Both the position numbers and the translations under genes were made by a program. From Emmonsiellopsis sp. PD_33 (Eukaryota; Ascomycota; Eurotiomycetes; Onygenales; Ajellomycetaceae), in NCBI GenBank assembly GCA_032988165.1, contig JANTQF010000479.1:1-21813 (forward strand): DNA of 21,813 nt, read 5' to 3'. Shown here in pieces: positions 9,112 to 20,529 of this stretch (positions within the stretch are counted from its first letter, which is position 1; every line of letters starts with the position of its first letter). Below the pieces are notes generated by a model that saw nothing but the letters and a program-made list of their open reading frames with translations, was not told the origin of the DNA and searched no databases.

Positions 9112-12100
9112 ATGACTAGTCTGGTATCGAAACTCTCGCCTGAAGAGGCTGTTGACGACCATGACCTCGTGGAAGACCACAGCCACCATGACAAGAAGCA
9201 CTCGGTCCATACCCGGCTCCGTGCCAATTCTACCATCATGCAGTTCAACAAGATCCTCGTTGCCAACCGAGGCGAAATTCCTATTCGAATCTTCCGTACT
9301 GCCCATGAGCTTTCCCTTCAGACTGTCGCTGTCTACAGCTACGAGGACCGACTGAGCATGCACCGCCAAAAAGCCGACGAAGCCTACGTCATCGGCAAGC
9401 GTGGCCAGTTTACTCCTGTCGCTGCCTACCTTGCTGGCGATGAGATCATCAAGATCGCCCTCCAGCACGATGTGCATCTCATCCATCCCGGATATGGTTT
9501 CCTCTCTGAAAATGCCGAGTTTGCCCGGAATGTTGAAAAGGCCGGATTGGTCTTTGTGGGACCTACAGCAGACACCATCGACGCACTAGGCGATAAGGTC
9601 TCGGCTCGTCGCCTGGCCATTGAGTGTGGTGTTCCAGTCGTCCCCGGAACGCCTGGCCCCGTCGAGAAGTACGAGGAGGTCAAGTCTTTCACCGACCAGT
9701 ATGGTTTCCCAATCATCATCAAGGCTGCCTTCGGTGGTGGTGGACGTGGTATGCGAGTCGTTCGGGACCAGGAGAGCCTGCGTGACTCCTTTGAGCGGGC
9801 CACCTCCGAAGCCAAGGCCGCGTTCGGTAACGGCACCGTCTTCGTGGAACGGTTCCTCGACAAACCAAAGCATATTGAGGTGCAGCTCCTTGGTGATACT
9901 CATGGAAATGTTGTCCACTTGTACGAGCGTGACTGCAGTGTCCAGCGTCGTCATCAAAAGGTTGTTGAAATCGCGCCTGCCAAGGATCTGCCAGTCGAGG
10001 TCCGCGACAACATCTTGGCCGATGCGGTGAAGCTTGCCAAGTCGGTTAACTACCGCAATGCCGGTACGGCAGAGTTCCTCGTCGACCAGCAGAACCGCTA
10101 CTACTTCATCGAAATCAACCCCCGTATCCAGGTCGAGCACACCATCACGGAGGAAATTACCGGCATTGATATCGTGGCAGCCCAGATTCAGATCGCCGCT
10201 GGTGCTTCCCTCGAGCAGCTGGGTCTGACTCAGGACCGGATCTCCATCCGTGGCTTTGCCATTCAGTGCCGTATCACCACCGAAGACCCCTCCAAGGGGT
10301 TCTCTCCTGACACTGGTAAGATCGAAGTGTACCGTTCCGCCGGTGGCAATGGTGTCCGTCTTGACGGTGGAAACGGCTTTGCTGGCTCCATCATTACACC
10401 ACACTACGACTCTATGTTGGTAAAGTGTACTTGCCATGGCTCCACGTATGAGATTGCACGACGCAAGATGCTGCGTGCCCTTGTCGAATTCCGTATCCGG
10501 GGTGTCAAGACCAATATTCCGTTCTTGGCGTCGCTCCTGACCCACCCAACATTCATCGATGGCAACTGCTGGACTACCTTCATCGATGACTCGCCCGAGC
10601 TCTTCACTATGATTGGCAGTCAGAACCGCGCCCAGAAACTACTGGCATACCTTGGAGACGTTGCTGTGAACGGCTCCAGCATCAAGGGCCAGGTTGGCGA
10701 GCCCAAGTTCAAGGGCCATATCAGCATGCCCATCATGCTTGATGCGAATAACAAGCCAATCGATATTACCACCCCTTGCACAGAGGGCTGGAAGAAAATT
10801 CTTGATGCGGAGGGCCCCGCAGCATTTGCCAAGGCTATTCGCGGTAACAAGGGTTGCTTGATCATGGATACCACCTGGCGTGATGCTCATCAGTCTTTGT
10901 TGGCTACCCGTGTGCGAACAGTCGACCTGTTGAACATTGCCAAAGAGACCAGCTACGCGTACAGCAATGCTTACAGTTTGGAATGTTGGGGAGGTGCTAC
11001 GTTCGACGTGGCTATGAGATTCTTGTATGAAGATCCTTGGGACCGCCTCCGCAAGCTGAGAAAGGCTGTGCCAAATATTCCATTCCAGATGCTGCTTCGT
11101 GGCGCCAACGGTGTCGCATATTCTTCGTAAGTAGCCTCCTCCGTTAATACTGTTTTCGGATACTAATGGACTGGTCTAGACTCCCCGACAATGCAATCTA
11201 CCATTTCTGTAAGCAAGCCAAGAAGTATGGTGTGGATATCTTCCGTGTTTTCGACGCTCTGAACGATATCAACCAACTTGAGGTTGGCATGAAGGCCGTC
11301 GCCGCTGCCGGTGGTGTAGTTGAAGCTACTGTTTGCTACAGTGGTGACATGTTGAACCCCAACAAGAAGTATAACTTGCAATACTATCTTGATCTGGTTG
11401 ACAAGATCGTCAAGATCGGAACCCATATCCTTGGTATCAAGGATATGGCAGGTGTGCTTAAGCCCCGCGCTGCCACTGCTCTCATCGGAGCGATCCGCGA
11501 ACGATATCCGGACCTCCCTATCCATGTGCACACCCACGACTCTGCCGGTACCGGCGTTGCCTCCATGGTTGCTTGTGCCCAGGCTGGCGCTGATGCTGTT
11601 GATGCTGCTACTGACAGCTTGTCTGGAATGACTTCCCAGCCCAGTGTTGGAGCTATCCTTGCTTCCCTGGAAGGCAGTGAATTGGATCCCAAGCTTGACA
11701 TCCGCAATGTGCGGGCAATTGACTCGTACTGGGCTCAACTGCGTCTGCTCTACTCGCCATTTGAGGCTGGTTTGACCGGCCCAGATCCCGAGGTTTACGA
11801 GCACGAGATTCCTGGTGGACAGCTTACCAACTTGATCTTCCAGGCTCATCAGCTTGGCCTTGGCACCCAGTGGGCTCAGACCAAAAAGGCCTACGAGCAA
11901 GCCAATGACCTGCTCGGAGATATCGTCAAGGTTACTCCCACATCCAAGGTCGTGGGTGACTTAGCCCAGTTTATGGTCTCCAACAAGCTTACTCCCGACG
12001 ACGTTATTGCCCGCGCTAGCGAGCTGGACTTCCCTGCCTCCGTGCTGGAGTTCTTGGAGGGTATGATGGGCCAGCCATATGGCGGCTTCCCCGAACCCCT

Positions 12101-12826
12101 CCGCTCCCGTGCCCTCCGTGACCGCCGGAAGCTCGACAGCCGCCCTGGCTTGACCCTGGCTCCCCTCGACCTTGTCCAGATCAAGAACGACCTGCGCGAA
12201 AAGTTCGGTACTGCTACCGAGTGCGATGTCGCCAGTTACGCCATGTACCCCAAGGTCTTCGAGGACTACCGCAAATTTGTGGCCAAGTATGGTGATCTCT
12301 CCGTCCTGCCAACCAAATACTTCCTCGCCAGGCCAGAGATCGGCGAGGAGTTCTCCGTCGAGCTGGAGCAGGGCAAGGTGCTCATCCTCAAGCTCTTGGC
12401 TGTTGGACCGCTCTCTGAGCAGACTGGTCAGCGTGAGGTGTTCTACGAAATGAATGGCGAGGTCAGACAAGTTGCCGTTGACGACAAACTTGCTGCTGTC
12501 GATGACACCAGCAGGCCCAAGGCCGACAGCAGCGACAGCAGCCAAGTCGGTGCCCCGATGAGCGGTGTTGTCGTAGAAGTCCGGGTCCATGATGGATTGG
12601 AAGTCAAGAAGGGCGATCCTATTGCTGTTCTCAGCGCTATGAAGATGGTATGTCTCTCTCTATCTCCCCAATCGAAATGATATGTCTTCAGTTCGCTAAT
12701 ATGTATTATGTGCAGGAAATGGTAATCTCCGCCCCTCACCATGGTGTCGTCTCCAGCCTTCTCGTCAAGGAGGGAGACTCAGTGGATGGACAGGATCTCA
12801 TCTGTAAAATTGTTAAGGCGGCTTAA
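9112..12826 (+). CDS. pyc: Pyruvate carboxylase (EC 6.4.1.1)
   Basis: Coding join 9112-11126, 11180-12647, 12716-12826; 1,197 aa, against about 1,190 in other fungi. It is a biotin enzyme converting pyruvate, bicarbonate and ATP to oxaloacetate, the main anaplerotic step. No mitochondrial presequence is visible, which fits the cytosolic fungal form. The biotin carboxylase domain begins near residue 43 (MQFNKILVANRGEIP). The ATP-grasp glycine loop is AAFGGGGRGMRV at 205-216, and EINPRIQVEH is at 334-343. In the carboxyltransferase domain DTTWRDAHQS starts at 586; metal ligands by homology are D586, K759 (IKDMAG, carbamylated) and H789/H791 in HVHTHD. The biotin domain has AMKM with K1160, 37 residues from the end. 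Intron 1 is 53 bases (TACTAAT branch at 11161); splicing joins TC to A, giving Ser, as VAYSSLPDN. Intron 2 is 68 bases and lies directly after AMKM. Start context is CACAATGA; M43 is an alternative start. Confidence 0.97.
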
Positions 12827-14144
12827 CTTTCCCCTTTTTCATATATATTATATATACATATAGTCTCCTTTGCTACTGTTTAACGTGTTCCATGCAGTTT
12901 ATGTCAATCTGTTTTGTTACTTTCCCACCTTTCTCTATATATCTTTCACCTGGTCGTATCATTGGCCTAGTTGCGTTTTTTCGATGCCGAAAAAAAATTA
13001 AGTCGTTTTCTATCTGTTGAAAAAGTCTGTTGGTTTACGTGCGATAGGTTGTATATGGTATGGGCCTTTCTAAAATAAGTGTCTCTCATAACGTAGGTCG
13101 AGTAAATATATCCTAGTGTTCATGTATCAGGTCTCGCTACCTCTAATCCTCTAATCTTTTTAGACATAGCCCGTACATACACACATTGCAAAACACGATT
13201 TTCATACAGTAAAATACCTATGCTTTTTGTGAATCCAGGCTAGTGGGATATAGGCGGTGAGCTAGAGTAGGTAGGTATGCAGCGGGTGTACTCCGTAGAT
13301 GTAGATTGCAGATTCTTGGAATTTTAGAGGGACGTGTTTTTGCCAGCTGGATTTATATTTGAGTTATATGGAAGTTTTACTGTGGTTAAATGGGTTTTTA
13401 AATATGATAAATGAATTGAAGGAGTTGATTCTCTTCTATTAGGTGATTACTGGTAACTACTAACTACTAGTACTTCTATCCCTCATCCGTTTTTCTGGCG
13501 GAATTGGCGCAGTATTGAAAGAAGCCATTTTATTTGTTAAAAGGAGTCTCTAGCCAATGAAAGTGGAGTGGATTACAGCTTTTCGGCTTATGAGTATCCC
13601 ATAAAAAAGGAAGCTACTTCTGCGTTAAAAAAAACGGACGAGGGGATAGCTTCAAGTTTTTGCCTAGCCCGAATCGCAGATGTACTAGTATTCAGCTCCG
13701 AAAACCATGTTTTTGTTATGTGAACCATGCCTAAAGGAAAATCAGAGATATATAGTGCTAATAGACAAATCGTAGTATAGATATTAATCCCCTAGAACTT
13801 CGCTATTTATACCCTCTTTCCCATTTTAAGAAGTTGCGCGTCTAAACAAGCGGTTGCCGCCAGCCAGCCCTATATATCACGTGATGCGGCTGCATAAGCG
13901 CCAACCTTAACCTTAAAGCTTAAATCAAGAGGCAACCTTCTGTCAACGTCCTCTCTCAAGGACAGCCTCACTCGAGCTTCCACCCTCCAACCCCCCACGC
14001 ATAAACTGGGATATTCTACCTGCCCAGATACGAGAAAACGAATAAACAGATCCGCCTATCTATCTTTCCCTCATCAAAGCCAACCGGCGCCAGTCGAACC
14101 TCGAAAACAACACAGCCCACCCACCACCACCCCAAAAGAAAACA
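12827..14144. other. Intergenic region between pyc and dim1
   Basis: It begins with the AT-rich 3' UTR of pyc, where TATATATTATATATA-like sequence at 12841-12860 is a likely processing context. The middle holds no open frame or recognised element. A short stretch at about 13442-13472 (GGTGATTACTGGTAACTACT and following) uses the same vocabulary as the left repeat block. The last 300 bases are C-rich and form the dim1 promoter and leader, including AACCTTAACCTTAAAGC near 13902. Confidence 0.6.
13877..13884. promoter_or_regulatory. TCACGTGA palindrome, candidate bHLH (Cbf1/CpcR type) site
   Basis: A perfect eight-base palindrome containing the CACGTG E-box lies about 260 bases upstream of the dim1 ATG in the C-rich promoter. 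CACGTG is the known core of Cbf1-type and other fungal bHLH factors. Function here is inferred only from the match and its position. Confidence 0.4.
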
Positions 14145-14576
14145 ATGGGCTCCGTCGTCCTCCCCCACCTCACCACAGGCTGGCACGTGGACCAGGCCAT
14201 TCTCTCTGACGAAGAGCGGCTCGTCGTAATCCGCTTCGGCCGCGACTGGGACCCCGACTGCATGCGGCAAGACGAAGTGCTCTTCCGCATCGCGGACCGG
14301 GTCAAGAACTTCGCCGTAATCTACGTCTGCGACATCGACCAGGTGCCCGACTTCAACCAGATGTACGAACTCTACGATCCCATGACGATCATGTTCTTCT
14401 TCCGGAATAAGCATATGATGTGCGATTTCGGGACGGGGAATAATAATAAGCTGAATTGGGTGCTGGATGATAAGCAGGAGCTTATTGATATTATTGAGAC
14501 GATTTATAAGGGGGCGAAGAAGGGGAGGGGTCTGGTGGTTAGTCCGAAGGATTATTCGACTCGGTATCGGTATTAG
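14145..14576 (+). CDS. dim1: U5 snRNP 15-kDa protein Dim1/DIB1 (thioredoxin-like 4A family)
   Basis: Intronless, 143 aa, within a residue of human TXNL4A (142). The protein is a component of the U4/U6.U5 tri-snRNP and acts in the nucleus in spliceosome activation. The sequence follows the family from end to end: LPHL-x3-W-x-VDQAIL at the start, VVIRFGRDWDPDC at 27-39, MFFFRNKH at 83-90, FGTGNNNK at 95-102, and the conserved GLVVSPKDYS-x-RYRY tail. It has the thioredoxin fold but no CxxC pair; DPDCM replaces the redox motif, as is normal here. Start context is AACAATGG, 29 bases after an A/C-rich leader segment. Oddity: 58 of the first 95 codons end in C, whereas none of the last 48 do; those 48 all end in G or T although the protein stays conserved. 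It lies tail to tail with the NLR gene. Confidence 0.97.
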   Translation: MGSVVLPHLTTGWHVDQAILSDEERLVVIRFGRDWDPDCMRQDEVLFRIADRVKNFAVIYVCDIDQVPDFNQMYELYDPMTIMFFFRNKHMMCDFGTGNNNKLNWVLDDKQELIDIIETIYKGAKKGRGLVVSPKDYSTRYRY

Positions 14577-15249
14577 GGGAGATGGTTGGGGGTGGAAGGG
14601 TGGGATGCGGTGGGGAGAGGCGGGGCAATTTTGTGGTGTGGATTGGAGGGGATGGATGCGGTCATGGGTTTCGTTGGAGTTTTTGGTTGCTCTTTTTTAT
14701 GGAGGTTATGATTTATGATTATGGGAATTCTTGCGATTGTTTTTATTATCCCCCCCTCTTAGATACGGTAAAAAGCGTGAGATGAGGTATGGGGTTGAAT
14801 CTTTTTTAGTTTTGATGTGATTTGCTAATTTCGGATTAAGCCTTTGTTTTGATCAATATTTCCAGTCAGCTTTGTCATTGGATAGCTAAAAATTTCATAC
14901 AAGGACAATCATGAGAGCATTATGTAAAACCGAAAATCCGGATAACAGCAATATGGTAATGAGACTGGAGTAGGTGGCCAAGAAGATTAATGTACGAATA
15001 TCATAAAATGGACGAGGAGGAAGGGCAGGGAACAGAAAGAAAAGAGCAGGTGAATAGGGGTGTGAAAAGAGGGTAAGGAAGGGGAAGCTTTGGAAAAAGA
15101 CCCATGGCCAAGCTTCTGGTGAGTGCAAAGACCTAACTACACTGAGCGCAAATGTCCATTATCTCGCTCGAACCAAGCCTAGTTATCCCCAATACATACA
15201 TCCATATCAGTCAACGGTGATGGACCAGTATTTATTGCATCCCGTTCCT
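14577..15249. other. Convergent intergenic region between dim1 and the NLR gene
   Basis: It holds the 3' ends of two convergent genes. The first 150 bases are strongly G/T-rich on +, continuing the bias of the end of dim1. The rest is AT-richer and without a credible frame. No terminator-specific signal beyond general AT-richness can be named. Confidence 0.6.
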
Positions 15250-18200
15250 TCACTGTACACACCGTACCGGCATATGGGCCGGAGATTGACGTCGACAAAA
15301 ATAAAACCGGCCACCTTTGGGGATGTCATCATCGATGAGGCTGCTTATCATAGCAACTTTTTTGTTGAGGGTATCATCCTTCCTCTGTATCTTCCACACT
15401 CGAATGCTCTCATGACATTGCTTTTCCTTCTGCAGCAACTTGCCTAGCTGCGAGCAAATTCTTTCGAGTTTCTCCACTTCCCTCGCTTCGTAGGCCTCGC
15501 GTCTTCTCTCCGCTGCTTCTCTTTCCTTATCCACACTATACCTCCAGCTCATGGCATCCAGAAATACCACATCGGTTGCATCGAGATGTACATATTTCGC
15601 CCATTCTTCCGGGAACGTTTTTATGGGGTCTGTCATATTTTTCTCGAGGAGGAGTATTATATTGGGGGACCACGGGGAGGCATCAACTGCCGCGCAAAAA
15701 GCACGGTTAATCCCCTTCCGAGCCCCGTTAGTCAATAGCGTTTCCACCATGATTTCATTTTGACTCAGACATGCATGGAAAAGAACCCCGTCGGCGTTTG
15801 GATCGGCTCCTCTCTGAAGTAACTCTTTCGTTGCCCTTACGTAGCCTGCCCTGACTGCTTCTAGTAGTGCGCTACTAAGGTCAAGCTTGACACCCTTATT
15901 CAGTAACCACCAGAAGATATTTTCATAGCCATGTCTGAGGGCGACCGCACCATTTTCCCCGCCATCCAAGTTTGCTCCTGCTTCAGCGAGAACAGCGATC
16001 GTGTCAATTCGTCCGTTCCGTATAGCATTTTCCACAGGGATTGTACTATGGCCAACCTTTACGCCATTGTCAATGAAGACTTTCGCTATGTCTGCGGAGC
16101 GATAACCACAAGACCCATAGATGTCGTCGCCGAAATCCGGACTGTCTGTAGGGTGGGGATCAGCGCCATGAGCAAATAAGAGCTGTATAGTCTCTTTTGT
16201 GCCATACCGCGCGGCTCGCCGTAGTGCGTGGGTAAAACTTTTAATCCGAGCCTTCGAATGTGTCGTTGCCTGAATAAAAATTTGCAGTATTTCTTCACGT
16301 CCCCTGTCCGTGGCATAACAAAACGGCGTGCGCCGACAGCTGTCGTAAGTAAACAATTCAGCCCCTCTTTCAAGGAGCATTCGTACCATCGAAACCTGGT
16401 TTTCCAAGGTAGCAACGTGGAGAGGTACTCGAAAACCGTCTGTAGCGTCGATATCGACCTGGCACTCATCTAATAGTCGCTGTACAACCTTCACATAGCC
16501 GGTAAAGACTGCTGCATGGAAAGGTTCAAGATCAAGTAGGATGTGAAGTTCATAGCCGTCCGGATATATGGCCTGGCAACTCCAAGTTTCGAAATACCCG
16601 CTATGATAATCAAAAAGATGAAAGACCATTTCCTCCAATGACACGTCTTCATCTGGTATATCCATATTTTTAAAATGGGACACCCAATGACGACGCGAAT
16701 ACTCAAAGAAGGCAAGGCGGTATGGCGATTCTCTACTGTCGTTCGATCTCTCTAAACAAAGGTATCGAATACATATTCGAGCGAGCAATTCGTCTGATTC
16801 TCGTTGGCTGAGACAATGCTTCCAGCGGGCAGGTATGATATTATCTCTTTTCACCTTTGGAACATCACTAGTACTATCTCTTGACACAAGAAACTCCTTC
16901 GCCGTCTGATGGATCAAATAAATACGTTGGTTTTGCTCAAAAACGAAAAGACCACAGAGATTCCGAATACGCCGGGTCAATCGTTCTCGATCGAGATTTA
17001 GTTCTTCATATGTTTGAGCACTTGCGGATTCCGTCGCGAGCTGGAAAGCTACATCCAGCTCGTCAAGCGTTAGGGGCCGGCGCGCGCCAACAATGATGTG
17101 GAGGAGTATCTTGGCCATCCGTTGTTGATCGGGATCTAATGAGTTTATTTTCTCTAGAATCTTCTCATAGGCGTTCTCCACAGTTGACGGGAGAGAGTCG
17201 ACCAATTTCCTGAACGCTGTCTCGGTAAATTTATCAACCGTACGTAACTCCTCAAACACAAGATGCACCCAGAGATACGTCCGATTTTTCGTAGCTAGGA
17301 GTTTTTCTTGTAGTATTTCCTTTTCCTGATCTGTCATGTGATATTTTGTCGCGGCTTCGCATACTCTCTGTTCGATAACGATATCGATCTCCTCGCCAAT
17401 CTCTGCATTTCTATCCTCACCAGAAAGCCGAATGTTGGGGCTGACTTGAAATTCTTGCTCAATGTCCTTATAAGGACGACTAGTCAAGAGGAATTTCAAT
17501 CGAGACTTGCCGTTGGTAGATAACTGTGAGTAATGGCTGTGGAATCCGTTGAGGAACTGAATGAGTTTCAGTCGGTCTTCATCGTTGCACTCGTCGAGGG
17601 CATCCAAAACGCAAGTCACGCTACAGCCGTCACCCGCGTCTGTGGCCGCTTCGAGTAAGATTCGCCATAGTTCGGAGGTTTCTCTCTGGAGGCTGTCTCC
17701 ATTCAGTTCATGTGAATGAATAGCATGGGTAATAAGACCACGCAGACGCCCAAAAAGTTGGTGTAAAAGAGCACACAATGCAGTCGCAAGGTTGTTTTGG
17801 GCTTCATTGTCCTTAAAAAAGAAATAGCAAACAGTGTCTGTTTCTGTATTACGAAGCTCTTTTTCGATAAGTGACCTTGAAAGTACCGATTTACCGCAGC
17901 CGGGATCAGCAGTAATCCAAAGCAAATCGTGTTTTTGGCTATTCCGCCAATTGATGTAATGTCTATCTGCCAACACCCATTTGCATGTATCAGGGTTTCG
18001 GGACGGGTTGACATTCTTGAAATCCTCGTATGTCGATGTTTTGAAGACCTGAAGACATTTAATGGTTTTCTCGTCTTGGTAGCGGCGGTCTTGTTTCCTG
18101 GTTTGTTTCGTGATACTTGAATTTATCCTGGACGTTGTCTTATGAAGGACGGGATCTGCAAAACTGCATCAGAACGATATAATTACCCCCGAAGTTTTAA

Positions 18201-19369
18201 ATTAAGTACACAATTCAAGAACACAGTAAATGCAACAGTTAGGCTAATAACAAACCCCGAGAGAGCAACAAGAAACCCACCAGCTTGTGGTTTCAGGGCA
18301 TAAAAGAGTACCCATTGGGAACGGAAGCGGCTTGTTCAAGCATCAAAGGAGACGTAGAACCGGGGAAGGACTCAAGCCGCTTACCAGAAACATTGAGCGG
18401 CGGAATTGGTGCAAGACTGTTTGCTTTAGCTGCGCCTATCGTCAAGAGCAAGCCTTTCGCGAACGCGGCTGCCGTCGCAGCCGCATAACCTTGCCATTTG
18501 TCGTTTTTGTGGGAGTCAGAGTAATCCGAAATGCCACGGATTACAAGACAGCGGAAGACTTCAGAGAGACCCACCGCCTCCGTTTCGAAGCACAACAGGT
18601 CGTCCTGTTTGCTAATCTTTTCGCGCTCAAATGCATTCTTCACCACTAAATTACCGGACCCGATGTTTCCATAGTGGAATTCAGGTTCTTCACTTTCTCG
18701 GGTCTTCCGTGATTCGTGGTAGTCGCTGCAGCCCTCGCAATCCTTATTTCCCGAGCTCTGGTAGGCATGGGATTGGTTGGGAGGGTATAAACGATCACTA
18801 GCACGGTCTGGGCGACTGAATCTGTTTTTCGTTTTCAAATTTTTGTCGATGATTTTGTTTAGGTGTGTCGTAATATCGAAAGCATCCCTATCCACCTTTG
18901 ACCTGATTAAGTTTACCGCTGACAATAGAAATTTTTCAGGCGAATTGATATGACCCGTTCTTTCAAATCCGTGCTCGGTTGATTTTCCCCGGTCGTATTG
19001 GATGACACCTCCTGCCGTTCCACTCGGTATACCGACGACTACATCACCAAGTCGAATGTCATGATCGGCCGACGGCGCCCCCCCACCAATTCCAACAAGG
19101 AGACCAAATCGGATGAAGCGGAAAGTATTGGTCATATCTTTAGCCAAAGAGGCAGCGGATACCTGGCCAGGTTCCCCCGCGGGGCAACAGGCAATGGTCA
19201 CATTGTGGCTCCCAATCTGCCCCAAAATGTAAGCATTCGGGTCATTGTCGAATATCCCGTCCCCGTGGTAAACGTCGAGGATCCCGCTTATAGCCGATTG
19301 TTCTATCGAGAGTGCACACAGCAAGCCAACTGTATACTGAGAGGGATGGAGGGGGCCTGACATCCTCAC
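15250..19369 (-). CDS. NLR-like STAND protein: PNP_UDP - NACHT - ankyrin repeats
   Basis: Two exons on -, 19369-18385 and 18155-15250, give 1,296 aa. Residues 11-315 are a nucleoside-phosphorylase (PNP_UDP) domain as in fungal NLRs: QYTVGLLCALSIE, VGIGGGAPS at 92-100, DIRLGDVVVG, GGVIQYDRGK, FHYGNIGSGN at 231-240, RGISDYSDSHKN at 278-289. The NACHT NTPase follows: Walker A ADPGCGKS at 411-418, Walker B VLDALDE at 511-517, LLTSRPY at 551-557, then TYLWVHLVFEEL near 621 and IHQTAKEFLV at 743-752. Ankyrin-type repeats, irregular, run from about 873 to 1170 (for example PLHVATLENQ, LLERGAEL, LLFAHGADP, LLQRGADPNA). A charged coiled-coil-like helix spans about 1204-1250. The intron (229 bases) has donor GTAAGC and acceptor TTTTGCAG; G joins AT to make Asp329, phase-consistent. 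Exon 2 has no Met between the preceding in-frame TGA and the NACHT region, so a separate NACHT gene is unlikely. Expected role: nucleotide-gated oligomerising sensor in allorecognition or immunity (inferred). Oddity: CFETEAVG at 260-267 has Thr where relatives usually have Met (CFEMEAAG). Confidence 0.9.
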
Positions 19370-20289
19370 GACAAGTAGGTAAAATCACATTAAATGGGAG
19401 GGATGCAAAGAACAGTAGTTAATGATGTCCGTCGAGGAAGCAGGGAGGGGAGGGGGAGATATTAAATCTCCATGGTAGGAGGGAAGAGTCAAGCCTCGCC
19501 CTCCTTCGCCTGCCCCCTGGGCATTATTACCCCGCCCGAAGGTGGAATGAGTGGTCCGAACTCTTCATTTCACGTCTGTCTATGCAACCTGGAGTCACAT
19601 TTCCTCGAGACAATAGCCAATTCCTATGCAGTCTTTATTGGCTGCATTGCGAGACCATGTCGTTACCAACAGAGACTAGCTAGCTCATTGGGTAACAATT
19701 TGCTTTTTGCATGCATTGGAAGGTACTTAACCGCCCATGACCTTGACAATATGCAATGTGCGCGACGCCCAAGAATGGGGATTGGAGGGGTTCGGTCGTA
19801 CAGAGTTGGGTGTGTCTGCGGTATTTGATGGATGATGTGTTCTCAGGAGAGGCGGGAAACCCGGAAGTCTAATGTTGTACGGAGTAGACAGGGCTGACTG
19901 GCACACATTCAGAGAAGTTCACCAAAACTTGCTTGGCTAAGCCTAACTAATTTAGGGATAGAAGGTGTCCGCAGATGATGCCCGAAATCTTTAGGGCATA
20001 AGAGGCAGTGGTATGGTGTATGGTGGAATAGTGCAGTCGTCCCCTTATGTTTTCTGCTGGATGGCTGCATGCCGGACAGGTGGGTTTTGAGAAGTAGCGA
20101 GAACGAGAAATCAACAGTTGAGGAGAACGGAGGCGGTAATAACACAGGGTTTATGCATGGGGTTTGTGCAGGGTGTTCGCTGTGAATATCAGGGAGGTTG
20201 GATGGGGGCTCTTCGCTGGATGACTGGAGGCATATTGTGCCTTGCAAAAACCATGCGAAAGACATGGTTGGGTGGGACTAGTGTGAAAA
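19370..20289. other. Upstream region of the NLR gene
   Basis: This 0.9-kb stretch of mixed composition separates the NLR start from the AT-rich array. It should contain the NLR promoter, reading leftward. Two frames of 118 codons (19472-19828 on +, 20265-19909 on -) match nothing I recognise and lack gene-like composition, so neither is called. The transition to AT-rich DNA is abrupt at about 20285. Confidence 0.5.
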
Positions 20290-20529
20290 AATATATATTT
20301 ACTCACCAAAACCACAGCAAATCCATGAAAATTGAATAACTCAATGAATAATTAATTTAAGAAGCTGAAATTAATATATATTATATATTAGTATAAGATA
20401 AAAAGAATTTATCTTTAAAAATTAAAAAATACTAAGAATTGATAGAGATATAAGTAATTATAGGAAAAACAGAAAATAATACTGCTATTTTTATAGATAT
20501 CTCTGTGAATTCTTTATATTTTTTGATTT

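Noticed and set aside
9586..10545. 319-codon open frame on the minus strand inside pyc
   Set aside because: It lies wholly opposite a highly conserved coding exon and is explained by pyc codon bias; its translation resembles no family and has no independent signals.
11163..12590. Two long minus-strand frames (11900-11163 and 12590-11961) opposite the second pyc exon
   Set aside because: They are shadows of the same coding bias on the complementary strand.
15250..17976. NACHT-ankyrin frame as an independent gene starting at a GTG near 17976
   Set aside because: The frame continues upstream through conserved NLR linker sequence to a splice acceptor at 18156, without a usable Met; phase matches the PNP exon.
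19472..20265. Two 118-codon frames upstream of the NLR gene
   Set aside because: No recognisable domain, atypical composition and promoter-like location.
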